34,818 bases of DNA. Source: UMGS172 sp045592985 (lineage in GTDB: Bacteria > Bacillota > Clostridia > Oscillospirales > Acutalibacteraceae). The notes beneath the pieces were generated by a model, which was not told the DNA's origin, did no database searches, and saw only the letters and a program-made list of their open reading frames with translations. The position numbers and the translations under genes are program-made. The DNA is taken from assembly GCA_045592985.1 (NCBI GenBank), contig JAZNVU010000035.1, forward strand, positions 1 through 34,818. Direction: 5' to 3'. The first letter of the stretch is position 1; each line of letters begins with the position of its first letter. Below, in pieces: positions 15,525 through 24,135 of the stretch.

Positions 15525-16910
15525 ATGAAAAACATACTTAAAAAAGTGATTTGCCTTGTTCTTGTGATACTTGTTGTGCTGTCGGTATCGGGTTGCGGTA
15601 AAAAGCAAGGAGATTTTATAAAGGCTGTCGAGCAAGACGGCGTTCAATATGCTGTTTATAAAGGCCATACCGAGGTGCTTTCTTATGTTGGTAACGGTGG
15701 CGAAGTTGTTATACCCGAAACGGTCGGAAAACAACCCGTAACAACGGTTGCCGACTATGCTTTCAGTGGGTGCAAGATCGTAACAAGCGTGAAGTTGCCG
15801 CAAACGGTCACAAAAATCGGAGAAGAGGCTTTTAGCCAATGCATTGCACTTGTTAAAATTGACCTGCCGGAAACTCTTATGACTATGGGTAACGGTGTTT
15901 TCAGTTATTGTAGTTCGCTTGTTGAGGTGTTTTTGCCCGATGGTATAACCACTGTCCCCGAAAACACATTCTACCGTTGTACCGAACTTTCTGCGGTAAA
16001 TATGCCTAATTCGGTAACAACTTTAGGGCAGTATTCGTTTATGGAATGTGATTCGCTGACCAAGATAGTATTCCCATCGTCGCTTGCAACAATAGGTGTG
16101 GGTGCTTTCAGTGGTTGCGAACGTTTGTTGGCGGTATTTTTGCCCGATAGCGTTACCGAAGTAAAAGACTATGCATTTGAGGGGTGTACTTCACTTAACA
16201 CACTCACTTTAGGAAGCGGTGTTGTAACGGTTGGCGAAAAGGCTTTTGGCCTTTGTTCAGCGCTCCAAGATGTAACCTTCAACAGTTCACTTAAAACATT
16301 GGGTAACGAGGCATTCAGCCAATCGGGTATTGTCAGGGCAGAACTGCCCGAATCGTTGGTCAATATCGGTGTTGGTTGCTTTAAAGGTTGCCAGTTGTTA
16401 ACCGAGGCAAAATTGCCAACTGTAATAAAAGTAGTTCCTGAGAGCATGTTTGCCGACTGTCGTGCTTTGACGACTCTTTCGCTTCACGAGGGTATTACCA
16501 AAGTGGGGCATTACGCTTTTTCGGGTTGTGAAAATCTTGCAACCGTAACACTGCCGCAAACTCTTGTCGAAATAGGAAATTATTCTTTCTCAGGGTGCCT
16601 TAAATTCGAAAATATTATATTACCCGACTCTATGAGAAGGCTTGGCGAAGGCGCTTTTTCCGACTGTATAAATGCCGCTAAGATTGATTTGGGCAAGGGT
16701 GTTACCGACCTTGGAGCATTTGCTTTCAACTACTGTTGCAGCGTTAAAAAAATCACAGTGCCTGTGTCGGTTGAAAAGATTGGTGAAGGCGTATTCAGAA
16801 ATTGTGAATATTTGAGAAGAGTCTATGTTCAAAGAGAAAAGAACTATTTCGATACATCCGATTGGGGAGTAGGCTTCAGGGTTGAATGGAAGCCGATTAA
16901 AAACAAATGA
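15525..16910 (+). CDS. BspA-like leucine-rich repeat lipoprotein
   Basis: 461 residues from the ATG at 15525, with GGAGGA 4 bases upstream. The N-terminus is a lipoprotein signal ending VSGC, with cysteine 24 lipidated, so the protein is attached outside the membrane. The mature part is almost wholly LRR_5/BspA repeats of about 23 residues: sixteen units built on the pattern LPxxVTxIGxxAFSGCxxL. One unit (AFSQSGI, around residue 268) has lost the conserved cysteine. BspA-type proteins mediate adhesion or protein binding in gut and oral bacteria; the ligand here is unknown. Its stop overlaps the start of nth by four bases (ATGA), an odd coupling of a surface protein to DNA repair genes. Confidence 0.9.
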   Translation: MKNILKKVICLVLVILVVLSVSGCGKKQGDFIKAVEQDGVQYAVYKGHTEVLSYVGNGGEVVIPETVGKQPVTTVADYAFSGCKIVTSVKLPQTVTKIGEEAFSQCIALVKIDLPETLMTMGNGVFSYCSSLVEVFLPDGITTVPENTFYRCTELSAVNMPNSVTTLGQYSFMECDSLTKIVFPSSLATIGVGAFSGCERLLAVFLPDSVTEVKDYAFEGCTSLNTLTLGSGVVTVGEKAFGLCSALQDVTFNSSLKTLGNEAFSQSGIVRAELPESLVNIGVGCFKGCQLLTEAKLPTVIKVVPESMFADCRALTTLSLHEGITKVGHYAFSGCENLATVTLPQTLVEIGNYSFSGCLKFENIILPDSMRRLGEGAFSDCINAAKIDLGKGVTDLGAFAFNYCCSVKKITVPVSVEKIGEGVFRNCEYLRRVYVQREKNYFDTSDWGVGFRVEWKPIKNK

Positions 16911-17557
16911 GAAAAACCGATAAAAGAAAAATTGCCGAACAAGCGGTAAAACTTTTTGAACAGGAATATCCTGATGCTGTTTGTTCGCTTTACTACAAAA
17001 ATGCGTTCGAGTTGCTTATAGCCACAAGGCTTTCGGCACAATGCACCGACGCAAGGGTTAATATGGTAACTCCTGCACTTTTTGAGCGTTTTCCCGATGC
17101 TTTAAGCCTTGCCAAAGCTGACGTGAAAGAGGTAGAGGAACTTATAAAGACTTGTGGGCTTTATAAAACCAAGGCGGCCGACCTCGTGGGTATTGCAAAA
17201 ATGATTTGTACCGACTTTGGCGGAGAAGTGCCTGATACTATTGAGCAATTAACATTGTTACCAGGTGTAGGACGTAAGACTGCGAATTTGGTCTGCGGTG
17301 ACATTTTTGGCAAACCTGCCGTTGTTACCGACACGCATTTTATAAGGCTTTGCAACCGTTTTGGGTTTGTTAAAACATATGACCCGTTAAAGGTTGAAAA
17401 AGAAATGAGAGAAATTTTACCACCCGATAAATCCAACGATTTTTGCCACCGTGCGGTGTTGCACGGTAGGGCGGTCTGCACCGCAAGAAAAGCCTTTTGT
17501 GAAAAGTGCTGTTTTGAGTCAATTTGCGAAAAGCATATTGAAAGGAAATCGAAATGA
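16907..17557 (+). CDS. nth: endonuclease III
   Basis: 216 residues, full length. This DNA glycosylase/AP lyase removes oxidised pyrimidines. The helix-hairpin-helix LLPGVGRKTANLV carries the catalytic lysine and is followed by VVTDTHF with the catalytic aspartate. The C-terminal iron-sulfur loop is intact: cysteines in the spacing C-x6-C-x2-C-x5-C within CTARKAFCEKCCFESIC. It overlaps the lipoprotein gene upstream and the nuclease gene downstream (ATGA at both junctions), so the four genes are co-translated. Confidence 0.95.
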   Translation: MRKTDKRKIAEQAVKLFEQEYPDAVCSLYYKNAFELLIATRLSAQCTDARVNMVTPALFERFPDALSLAKADVKEVEELIKTCGLYKTKAADLVGIAKMICTDFGGEVPDTIEQLTLLPGVGRKTANLVCGDIFGKPAVVTDTHFIRLCNRFGFVKTYDPLKVEKEMREILPPDKSNDFCHRAVLHGRAVCTARKAFCEKCCFESICEKHIERKSK

Positions 17558-18621
17558 AGATAATACACTGTGCCGACATACACCTTGATTCCAAGATAAA
17601 CGCCAATCTTTCTGCCGCTAAAACCAAGCAAAGAAAGGCCGAGGTTTTGTCGACTTTTTGCGACATGATAAAGTTTGCCAAGGAAGAAAAGGTTGATGCC
17701 GTTATAATCGCGGGTGATCTTTTTGATTCCAACCGTTGCTCCGATGCAACAAAACAGGTGGTGCTGTCTGAAATCAGCGGTGCGAAAGATGTGGATTTCC
17801 TTTATCTTTGTGGTAACCACGACGCAGGCAAAACCTTGGCAACCGCCGAAATTCCGTCTAATTTAAAATTGTTTTCAGACAGTTGGGGCACCTTTTACTA
17901 CGGCGAAGTGGCCATCACAGGTGCAGAATTAAATAGCAATAACTGTCGCGGGATTTATGACAGTCTTGTAGTTGACCCAGAAAAATTCAATATCGTTGTA
18001 CTTCACGGCGCAAAGGCATATACAAGCGGTGAAGATATTGTAAATTTAGGCAGTCTTGCCGATAAAGGTATCGACTATTTGGCACTTGGTCATTATCATT
18101 CCTTTGAGTGCGGAAAACTTGATAATCGCGGTGAATGGTGTTACAGTGGATGCCTTGAGGGTCGCGGTTTTGACGAATGCGGTGATAAAGGGTTTGTTCT
18201 GCTTGAGATAGAAGGCAAAACGTATAACAAGCGTTTTGTAAAAGCAGCAAAGAGGAATATTGAGTCGGTTATATGTGATATAAGCGGTCTTTTTGATATG
18301 GGTGAGATTCATAATAAGGTGATAAACACGGTCGACCCCATTGACCGTGACTCTATGGTAAGACTGTCACTTTCGGGAGATATCCCCGAGGAGTCGAACA
18401 AAGATATCACGTTTTTAAACGAAAAACTTAATGCCATGTTCTATTTTGCCAAGGTAGTGGACGATACAAGGGTGAAAATCAATCCGGAAGACTACGCAAA
18501 TGATGTTTCTTTAAAGGGTGAATTTATCCGTCGTGTCATGGCTGCCGACCTCAGCGAAGAAACAAGAAGCCGTGTTATCGAGTGCGGTTTGTCGGCGCTT
18601 AAAGGAAGAGAGGTGTTCTGA
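17554..18621 (+). CDS. SbcD/YhaO-like metallophosphoesterase, DNA repair exonuclease subunit
   Basis: 355 residues. The calcineurin-type phosphoesterase motifs are in order: HCADIHLDSK (motif I), IIAGDLFDSN (II), LCGNHD (III), VVLHGAK and LALGHYHSFE (IV-V), giving a complete dinuclear metal site. The sequence fits the YhaO branch of SbcD/Mre11-like nucleases, which pair with a YhaN/SbcC-like ATPase. That partner follows with a one-base overlap (TGATG). The C-terminal capping domain is shorter than in SbcD of enterobacteria. Role in double-strand-end processing is inferred from family. Confidence 0.88.
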   Translation: MKIIHCADIHLDSKINANLSAAKTKQRKAEVLSTFCDMIKFAKEEKVDAVIIAGDLFDSNRCSDATKQVVLSEISGAKDVDFLYLCGNHDAGKTLATAEIPSNLKLFSDSWGTFYYGEVAITGAELNSNNCRGIYDSLVVDPEKFNIVVLHGAKAYTSGEDIVNLGSLADKGIDYLALGHYHSFECGKLDNRGEWCYSGCLEGRGFDECGDKGFVLLEIEGKTYNKRFVKAAKRNIESVICDISGLFDMGEIHNKVINTVDPIDRDSMVRLSLSGDIPEESNKDITFLNEKLNAMFYFAKVVDDTRVKINPEDYANDVSLKGEFIRRVMAADLSEETRSRVIECGLSALKGREVF

Positions 18622-20915
18622 TGAAACTCATCAAATGTCAGATTGAAAATTTCGGAGCACTAAGCGGTTTTAAAACCGATTTCGCCGACGGTCTTTGCGT
18701 TATTAAAGAAGATAACGGGTTTGGAAAAACCACTCTTGCGGCATTTGTAAAAGCAATGTTTTACGGTTTGCCTGCCACCCGAAAAGCCGATATAAACGAG
18801 AACGAGCGTGTAAAATTTGACCCGTGGCAGGGTGGTAACTACGGCGGAACACTTGACTTTGAGTGTGAAAAAGGTACATACCGAATTGAGCGTTTTTTTG
18901 GACTCAAAGCAAGGGACGACACATTTAAACTTTTCAATCTCAAAACAGGAACTGAGAGTGCCGATTTTAGTGAAAACATAGGCGAAGAACTGTTTTTTAT
19001 CGATGCTGAAAGTTTTAAAAAGAGTATTTTTTTACCTCAACAAAGTTTATCACTTGGCATGAATGCTAGCATCAACGCAAAACTTACGGGACTTGTTGAG
19101 GATAACGACGATATCGGAAATTTCGATACCGCCATGGCTGAACTTGACAAACAGCAAAAGGCACGCGGTGTAAAAGGCAGACTTGATGTCGTTGAAAAAG
19201 AAATAGCCACAATCAATCGTGAGATAAACGACAAAAAATCGGCTGCCGAGGTTCTTGATACGTTGATTCGACGTCGTGAACAGTATAAATCAGAGGAAAA
19301 GCAGTTGTCTGAACGTCTTGAGGTACTTCGCAAGGAGATAAGTGCCGTATCCGACCTCGCCGCCGCACTTAAAGACAACGAGCGTCGCCTTGAACTTATT
19401 GAAGAAATTGAAAAATGCAAAACTGCGATTGAAAACACTACAAAAAAATATAAACAACTGCCAACAGAAAGCGATGTTTTAAATATAGTTTCGGTTGCTG
19501 CCCAATATAATTCAGCGCAATCAGGCTTTAAAATGCTCAGTGAAGATGATTTCGATGAGCAACGGCTTGAAAACATTGAGGAGTTTTTTGTAAACGGAGT
19601 TCCTGATGATGAGCAGATTGCCCTGTGCAGGGAACATTTGCGTCAATTAGATACGGCAAATATTAAAGCAGAGGCAAAATCCAACGAATTAAACGCAGTG
19701 GTGACCGAAGAACCTAAAAAGGGAAAAACCGTCATAACGGCAGTGCTTGTGGCTGCATTATTGCTTTCGGTTGTTGGTATTGCCTTGCTTTTTGTAACGC
19801 CGATTTTGGGTGCAGCGTTGCTTGGTGTGGGTGTTATTTCGGCAGGTGTTGCGGGATTTTTGTTGCTCAAAGGCATGATTTTGTCCCAAAACGCAGGCAC
19901 ACGTGCCGACCCCGAAAAAGTAAGGTCAGAATACGAAACGCTTTGTGCCCAAGTGCAAAATTTAAGAACTTCGGTTCTCGAATTTACACAAAAGTATTCC
20001 AACGCAGAGCCACAAGTGGCAATAGATATTATTACAGAAAATCTAAGGGAATATCGAACTTTAAAGTCGGCATGTGACCGCAAAAACGAACGCAAGCAGG
20101 CAGAAGAACAAAGATTAAACGGCATTCATGCAACCTTAAGTGTGTTTTTTGATTGCCATTTAGGTCTCATACCGCAGAATATAAACGCGGCTTTGGACGA
20201 AATGCGTGAAGACTTAAAGGTCTTGCGTACATCTACCGAAAAGCAGAGTTTGTGCGAGCAGAAATTAAGCACTATACCTGAAACTGAAATTCCCCAAAAT
20301 GCCGAGAAAATAGACCGAGAGGTGTTAATCAAAGAAGAAGCCGAAGCAGGTGAAAAACTTGATGGTTTGCGTCGTGAGTTGACATCATTGCAGTCGCGTA
20401 TTACTGCGGCTGAACTGGCTGCTGATGCCTTGCAAGAGTTTTCAGCTTTATTGGATGAGAAAAACGAGCAAAGAGAGGAACTTGCATCTGCTCTACAGGT
20501 TGTTCAGTTGACCGTAAGGTTTTTGCAAGAAGCCAGAGACGGTCTGTCAGGCAGGTATATGACGGTGTTAAAAGACGGCTTTGCCGAGTATTCCTCCAAA
20601 ATCTGCGGTGATACGGTAGGCGAGTTTATGCTGGACAATTCTCTTGATTTGGGTCTTAACCGTGAGGGTGGTATCCGTCAGCGCGAATGTTTTAGTGAAG
20701 GTTACCGCGATATGCTTGATATCTGCATGAGACTTGCACTTGCCGATGCACTTTACGATAGTGAAAAACCCATGTTAATCCTCGACGATCCGTTTGTTAA
20801 TCTTGATGACGAACGGCTACATAATGCACTTGCTCTACTTGAAAAGTTGGCACAAGACCGACAAATTATATATCTTACTTGCCATAAAAGTAGAGTGCCC
20901 CAAAAAGTCGGATAA
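18621..20915 (+). CDS. SbcC/Rad50/YhaN-like ATPase with central membrane hairpin
   Basis: 764 residues, shorter than SbcC (about 1050) or YhaN (about 960). The N-terminus holds the ABC/SMC Walker A EDNGFGKTTLAAFVKAMF near residue 35. Long coiled coils rich in E, K, R and L run from about 165 to 350 and 430 to 640. The C-terminal ATPase lobe has a signature-like EGYRDMLDICMRLALADAL and Walker B MLILDDPFVNLDDE. Between the coils, residues about 372-420 are two strongly hydrophobic helices (VITAVLVAALLLSVVGIALL and then ILGAALLGVGVISAGVAGFL) with a short turn, where SbcC/Rad50 has a zinc hook. The coiled coil tip should therefore sit in the membrane. Confidence 0.88.
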   Translation: MKLIKCQIENFGALSGFKTDFADGLCVIKEDNGFGKTTLAAFVKAMFYGLPATRKADINENERVKFDPWQGGNYGGTLDFECEKGTYRIERFFGLKARDDTFKLFNLKTGTESADFSENIGEELFFIDAESFKKSIFLPQQSLSLGMNASINAKLTGLVEDNDDIGNFDTAMAELDKQQKARGVKGRLDVVEKEIATINREINDKKSAAEVLDTLIRRREQYKSEEKQLSERLEVLRKEISAVSDLAAALKDNERRLELIEEIEKCKTAIENTTKKYKQLPTESDVLNIVSVAAQYNSAQSGFKMLSEDDFDEQRLENIEEFFVNGVPDDEQIALCREHLRQLDTANIKAEAKSNELNAVVTEEPKKGKTVITAVLVAALLLSVVGIALLFVTPILGAALLGVGVISAGVAGFLLLKGMILSQNAGTRADPEKVRSEYETLCAQVQNLRTSVLEFTQKYSNAEPQVAIDIITENLREYRTLKSACDRKNERKQAEEQRLNGIHATLSVFFDCHLGLIPQNINAALDEMREDLKVLRTSTEKQSLCEQKLSTIPETEIPQNAEKIDREVLIKEEAEAGEKLDGLRRELTSLQSRITAAELAADALQEFSALLDEKNEQREELASALQVVQLTVRFLQEARDGLSGRYMTVLKDGFAEYSSKICGDTVGEFMLDNSLDLGLNREGGIRQRECFSEGYRDMLDICMRLALADALYDSEKPMLILDDPFVNLDDERLHNALALLEKLAQDRQIIYLTCHKSRVPQKVG

Positions 20916-20975
20916 GGTGACATTTGGATATGGATTAGTATGCTAACATATTAAATGTTATAAGGCGGCAACAAA

Positions 20976-21008
20976 AAAACGCACTGTGTGTAGTTCACAG
21001 TGCGTTTT
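20976..21008. terminator. bidirectional intrinsic terminator between convergent operons
   Basis: AAAACGCACTGTG (20976-20988) pairs perfectly with 20996-21008 around a 7-base loop; A and T tracts on either side let it work for both the nuclease operon (plus) and the lactate dehydrogenase operon (minus). Confidence 0.92.
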
Positions 21009-21012
21009 ACTT

Positions 21013-21540
21013 TTAAATTTCGGTTACCAATTCGGGTATCGATTTACGCTTTTTTGGTCGCAATGGGTCATCTTCTGCAGCATATCCCAAGGTTATAACA
21101 AGCCTTACCGTGCCTTTAAGATTACAGATATTTCTTATCTCAGCATCGTCAAACCAACCTAAAATACAGGTTGAAAGTCCGAGTTCGGTTGCTTCGGCGG
21201 TGATGTATGCCGCGGCAATGCCAATGTCGATTGAACGGTAGTCATTATTTTTGACCTTAGAGCCCAAAGCGGCTGTTTTGACATACGGTTCTTCTGAAAT
21301 GACAATCATAACGGGTGCTTTAAGTGAGAATTTGTTCATACCCATTCCGGTGGTTGCCTTGGCAACCGCTAAAGCCTTTTCACCCTTGCAAACAGTAAAA
21401 TGATACGGTTGACCGTTGCAAGCCGAGGGCGACAACCTTGCTACTTCTAAAATAGCATCAATCTTCTCCTGCTCAACGCTTCTTTCGGGGTCATAACTGC
21501 GACAAGATTGACGATTGTTTGCAATATCCTTAAAATCCAT
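21013..21540 (-). CDS. nitroreductase-family flavoprotein
   Basis: 175 residues. The FMN-binding NRSCRSYDPERSVEQEKI-like start (RQSCRSYD), the ARLSPSACNGQPYHFTV segment, DIGIAAAYITAEATELGLST and GYAAEDDPLRPKKRKS are all standard nitroreductase features. FMN-dependent NAD(P)H oxidoreductase is the safe call. It starts one base after the lctD stop, with a ribosome site (AAGGTGAT) inside the end of lctD, so it is the last gene of the lactate dehydrogenase operon. The electron donor and natural substrate are unknown; a flavin or quinone reductase role linked to lactate oxidation is only inference. Confidence 0.85.
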   Translation of the reverse strand: MDFKDIANNRQSCRSYDPERSVEQEKIDAILEVARLSPSACNGQPYHFTVCKGEKALAVAKATTGMGMNKFSLKAPVMIVISEEPYVKTAALGSKVKNNDYRSIDIGIAAAYITAEATELGLSTCILGWFDDAEIRNICNLKGTVRLVITLGYAAEDDPLRPKKRKSIPELVTEI

Positions 21541-21541
21541 C

Positions 21542-22933
21542 TTATATCACCTTGTCAGGATTCAGAATGTTGTTGGGGTCGAATGCTTTTTTGATACCTC
21601 GTATGACTGCAAGTTGTGTTTCTCCCAAATCAAGCGAAAGATAAGGCTTTTTAGCATAGCCGATACCATGCTCGCCGGATACGAGACCGCCCATTTCCCT
21701 TGCCTTTTTATAAAGCAGATCAAAGGCTTTGTCTAACTTATCTTTCCAAGTCTTTTCGTCAAGGTCGTCGCGGCAAACATATATGTGAAGGTTACCGTCA
21801 CCTGCGTGACCGAACGAGGGGATTCTGACACCCAGTTCGTTTGCAACCTCGTCGATGTATAGCACGAAGTCAGCAATACGGTTACGGGGAACGACAACGT
21901 CACATTCGTCCATTTCGGTGGTAGAAGCCTTAATTGCCTCAAGGAATGCGCCGCGAGCCGACCAAACCGAGGTTTTTCTTTCATCCGTATCGACAATGAA
22001 GGCATCCTCGGCACCGTTTTCGAGACACATTTCGGCAACGCGGTCGATTTCAGCCTCAAGTGATGCACGGTCGTTACCGTCAACCGTTAAAATAAGGTAA
22101 GCGGGTGCTTTTTTATCGGGGAAAGCCTTGCCTAAATATTCTTCACTGAAAAGAATGGTGCCTTGCTGCATAAATTCAATAGCAGTAAGCGATGCGCGGC
22201 TTTTAATGAGTGCAGGTACGGTCTTTACAGCGTCGCAAATGGTGGGGTAGGGAACAAGAAGCGAAACGGTGATTTTGGGTAACGGTACAAGTTTCAAAAT
22301 CGCCTCGGTTATAACAGCAAGGGTGCCCTCTGAACCCACGATAAGGTCTTTAAGCGAATAGCCTGAACTGTTTTTAACCACTTTACCGCCTAAATTCACA
22401 ACTTCGCCTGTGGGTAAAACGGCAGTAAGACCTCTGACGTAGTCTCTTGTAACACCGTATTTAACGGCACGCATACCACCTGCGTTGGTGCTGATGTTAC
22501 CACCGATGGTAGCACTCTTTTCACCGGGGTCGGGTGGATAAAGAAAATCGTTCTCTTCGGCAAACGCAGCAAGTTCCATCAAAAGCACACCGGGTTGTAC
22601 CGTTACCGTAAGATTTTCCTCGTCGAGTTCCAATATTTTGTTCATAGCGGTGGTGTCAAGCATAATACCGCCATGTAGAGCAACCGAGGCACCTACAAGA
22701 CCTGTGCCACTACCTCTTACAACAACGGGAATGTTGTTGTCGTTTGCATATTTCATGATTTTGGAAACTTCTTCGGTTGATATTACCTTGATATGAACTT
22801 CGGGCGCGCCTGAAATTCCGCCAAGTTCATCGTGCGAATAATCCTCGCTTATGTCGTTTCCAACCGTCAAACGGTCAGAGGGGATGACCGATGACAGAAA
22901 TTCAACATCTTTAGAGTCAATTTTTTTATACAT
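21542..22933 (-). CDS. lctD: FAD-linked lactate dehydrogenase subunit of an electron-confurcating complex
   Basis: 463 residues of the GlcD/VAO-type FAD oxidoreductase family. The FAD-binding PCMH domain shows VPVVVRGSGTGLVGASVAL, PGEKSATIGGNISTNAGGMR and KYGVTRDYVRGLTAVLPTGE. The C-terminal cap has SFGHAGDGNLHIYV and GLVSGEHGIGYAKKPYL, with the histidines that bind the 2-hydroxyacid and metal. Next to etfA and etfB in the order of the Acetobacterium woodii lctBCD genes, it is most likely the lactate-oxidising subunit, not a respiratory glycolate oxidase. The start overlaps the etfA stop by eight bases and has GGGAGG upstream. Confidence 0.88.
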   Translation of the reverse strand: MYKKIDSKDVEFLSSVIPSDRLTVGNDISEDYSHDELGGISGAPEVHIKVISTEEVSKIMKYANDNNIPVVVRGSGTGLVGASVALHGGIMLDTTAMNKILELDEENLTVTVQPGVLLMELAAFAEENDFLYPPDPGEKSATIGGNISTNAGGMRAVKYGVTRDYVRGLTAVLPTGEVVNLGGKVVKNSSGYSLKDLIVGSEGTLAVITEAILKLVPLPKITVSLLVPYPTICDAVKTVPALIKSRASLTAIEFMQQGTILFSEEYLGKAFPDKKAPAYLILTVDGNDRASLEAEIDRVAEMCLENGAEDAFIVDTDERKTSVWSARGAFLEAIKASTTEMDECDVVVPRNRIADFVLYIDEVANELGVRIPSFGHAGDGNLHIYVCRDDLDEKTWKDKLDKAFDLLYKKAREMGGLVSGEHGIGYAKKPYLSLDLGETQLAVIRGIKKAFDPNNILNPDKVI

Positions 22934-24122
22934 CGGCTTTTCCTCCCTTAACTGCTTCTATAAGTTTTGGCAACACTTCGTAAAGGTCACCGACAATACC
23001 TATGTGGGAAATATCAAAAATATTGGCATTGGGGTCTTGGTTTACAGATACTATGTAATCGCTGCCTTTCATACCGGCGGCAAACTGTACCGAGCCCGAA
23101 ATACCTAAGCAAATTATAAGTTTAGGCTTTACAGTGCGTCCCGAAAGTCCAATCTGCTGTTTGGGGTCAAGCCATCCGGTTTCAACCATAGGTCTCGTAC
23201 CTGCGAGTTGACCTCCTAAAAGTTCGGCCAATTCTTTGACCTTTATAAGGTCGCTTTCTTTTTTTACACCTCGTCCAACTGCCACAATAACTTCGGCTTC
23301 GGAAATGTCGATTTCGGTGGGCTTGAGTTCGGTCGATAAAACGGTTGCGTTGCACTTAAGCATATCTTCGGTGACCGACATTTTTATAATCTCGCCCGAA
23401 GCAGTACTAAGCCTTTCGGGTGTCGAGAACACCTTGTAACGTACGGTGCAGAACTGAGGACGTGTGCGGGGACAAACAATCTGAGCCATGATGTTACCAC
23501 CAAAAGCAGGACGAATCTGCACAAGGTCGGTGTTTTCTTTCATTTTAAGCACAGTACAGTCGGCAGTAAGACCGGTACCGCATCTTGCCGCAACTCTGGG
23601 TGCTAAACTGCGACCTAAGTTGGTTGCGCCTACGAGTATGCTTGACGGTTTAATCTTTTGCACAAAATCGTAAAATGCTGCTGCATAAGGCATAATCGTA
23701 AAATCGGCAAATGCAGGGTCGTCATATACATAAACTTTATCAGCACCGTAATGCAATATTTCATTTGCAGCATCTGCTATATTGTGACCAATCAGAATGC
23801 CCAAAACTTCGTGACCGATAACTGCTGCCAATTCCTTGGCTTTGCCAAGAAGTTCAAGTGTTACGGGGTGAGGTCTTCCGTTTTGAACTTCGCAGAATAC
23901 CGTTACGCCGTTCCATAGTGATTTATCTATTTCTGCAACAACTTCCTCTTCAAATGTTACAGCACCTGCGGGGCCTTTTTTAACGCAGAGTTTGCATCCT
24001 TTGCAGGCAGCGTTAAAACTGAGTTTCCCATTTTCGTCGGAAAAACCGCCAAAAGGACAAAGTGTTTTTAACTGCTCGGCAACCTCGGGTGTTATCTTAT
24101 CGTGATTAATCTTAAGTCCCAT
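22926..24122 (-). CDS. etfA: electron transfer flavoprotein alpha subunit with N-terminal ferredoxin domain
   Basis: 398 residues, longer than plain EtfA (about 320) because of an N-terminal extension. There four cysteines (C22, C40, C43, C46; CKGCKLC) are spaced for one [4Fe-4S] cluster. The EtfA part follows: the alpha/beta domain around EVLGILIGHN, GATNLGRSLAPRVAARCGTGLTADCT, and the C-terminal FAD-binding domain with VAVGRGVKKESD, GCRP-like GTRPMVETGW, QQIGLSGRTVKPKLIICLGISG and SVNQDPNANIF. The ferredoxin extension is typical of LctC/CarE-type bifurcating Etfs. AAGGAGG precedes the ATG, 13 bases after the etfB stop. Confidence 0.92.
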   Translation of the reverse strand: MGLKINHDKITPEVAEQLKTLCPFGGFSDENGKLSFNAACKGCKLCVKKGPAGAVTFEEEVVAEIDKSLWNGVTVFCEVQNGRPHPVTLELLGKAKELAAVIGHEVLGILIGHNIADAANEILHYGADKVYVYDDPAFADFTIMPYAAAFYDFVQKIKPSSILVGATNLGRSLAPRVAARCGTGLTADCTVLKMKENTDLVQIRPAFGGNIMAQIVCPRTRPQFCTVRYKVFSTPERLSTASGEIIKMSVTEDMLKCNATVLSTELKPTEIDISEAEVIVAVGRGVKKESDLIKVKELAELLGGQLAGTRPMVETGWLDPKQQIGLSGRTVKPKLIICLGISGSVQFAAGMKGSDYIVSVNQDPNANIFDISHIGIVGDLYEVLPKLIEAVKGGKADV

Positions 24123-24135
24123 ATCCTACACCTCC

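Noticed and set aside
15525..16910. Leucine-rich repeats as a DNA tandem-repeat array
   Set aside because: The units are alike only at protein level; the bases have diverged, so it is not annotated as a repeat element.
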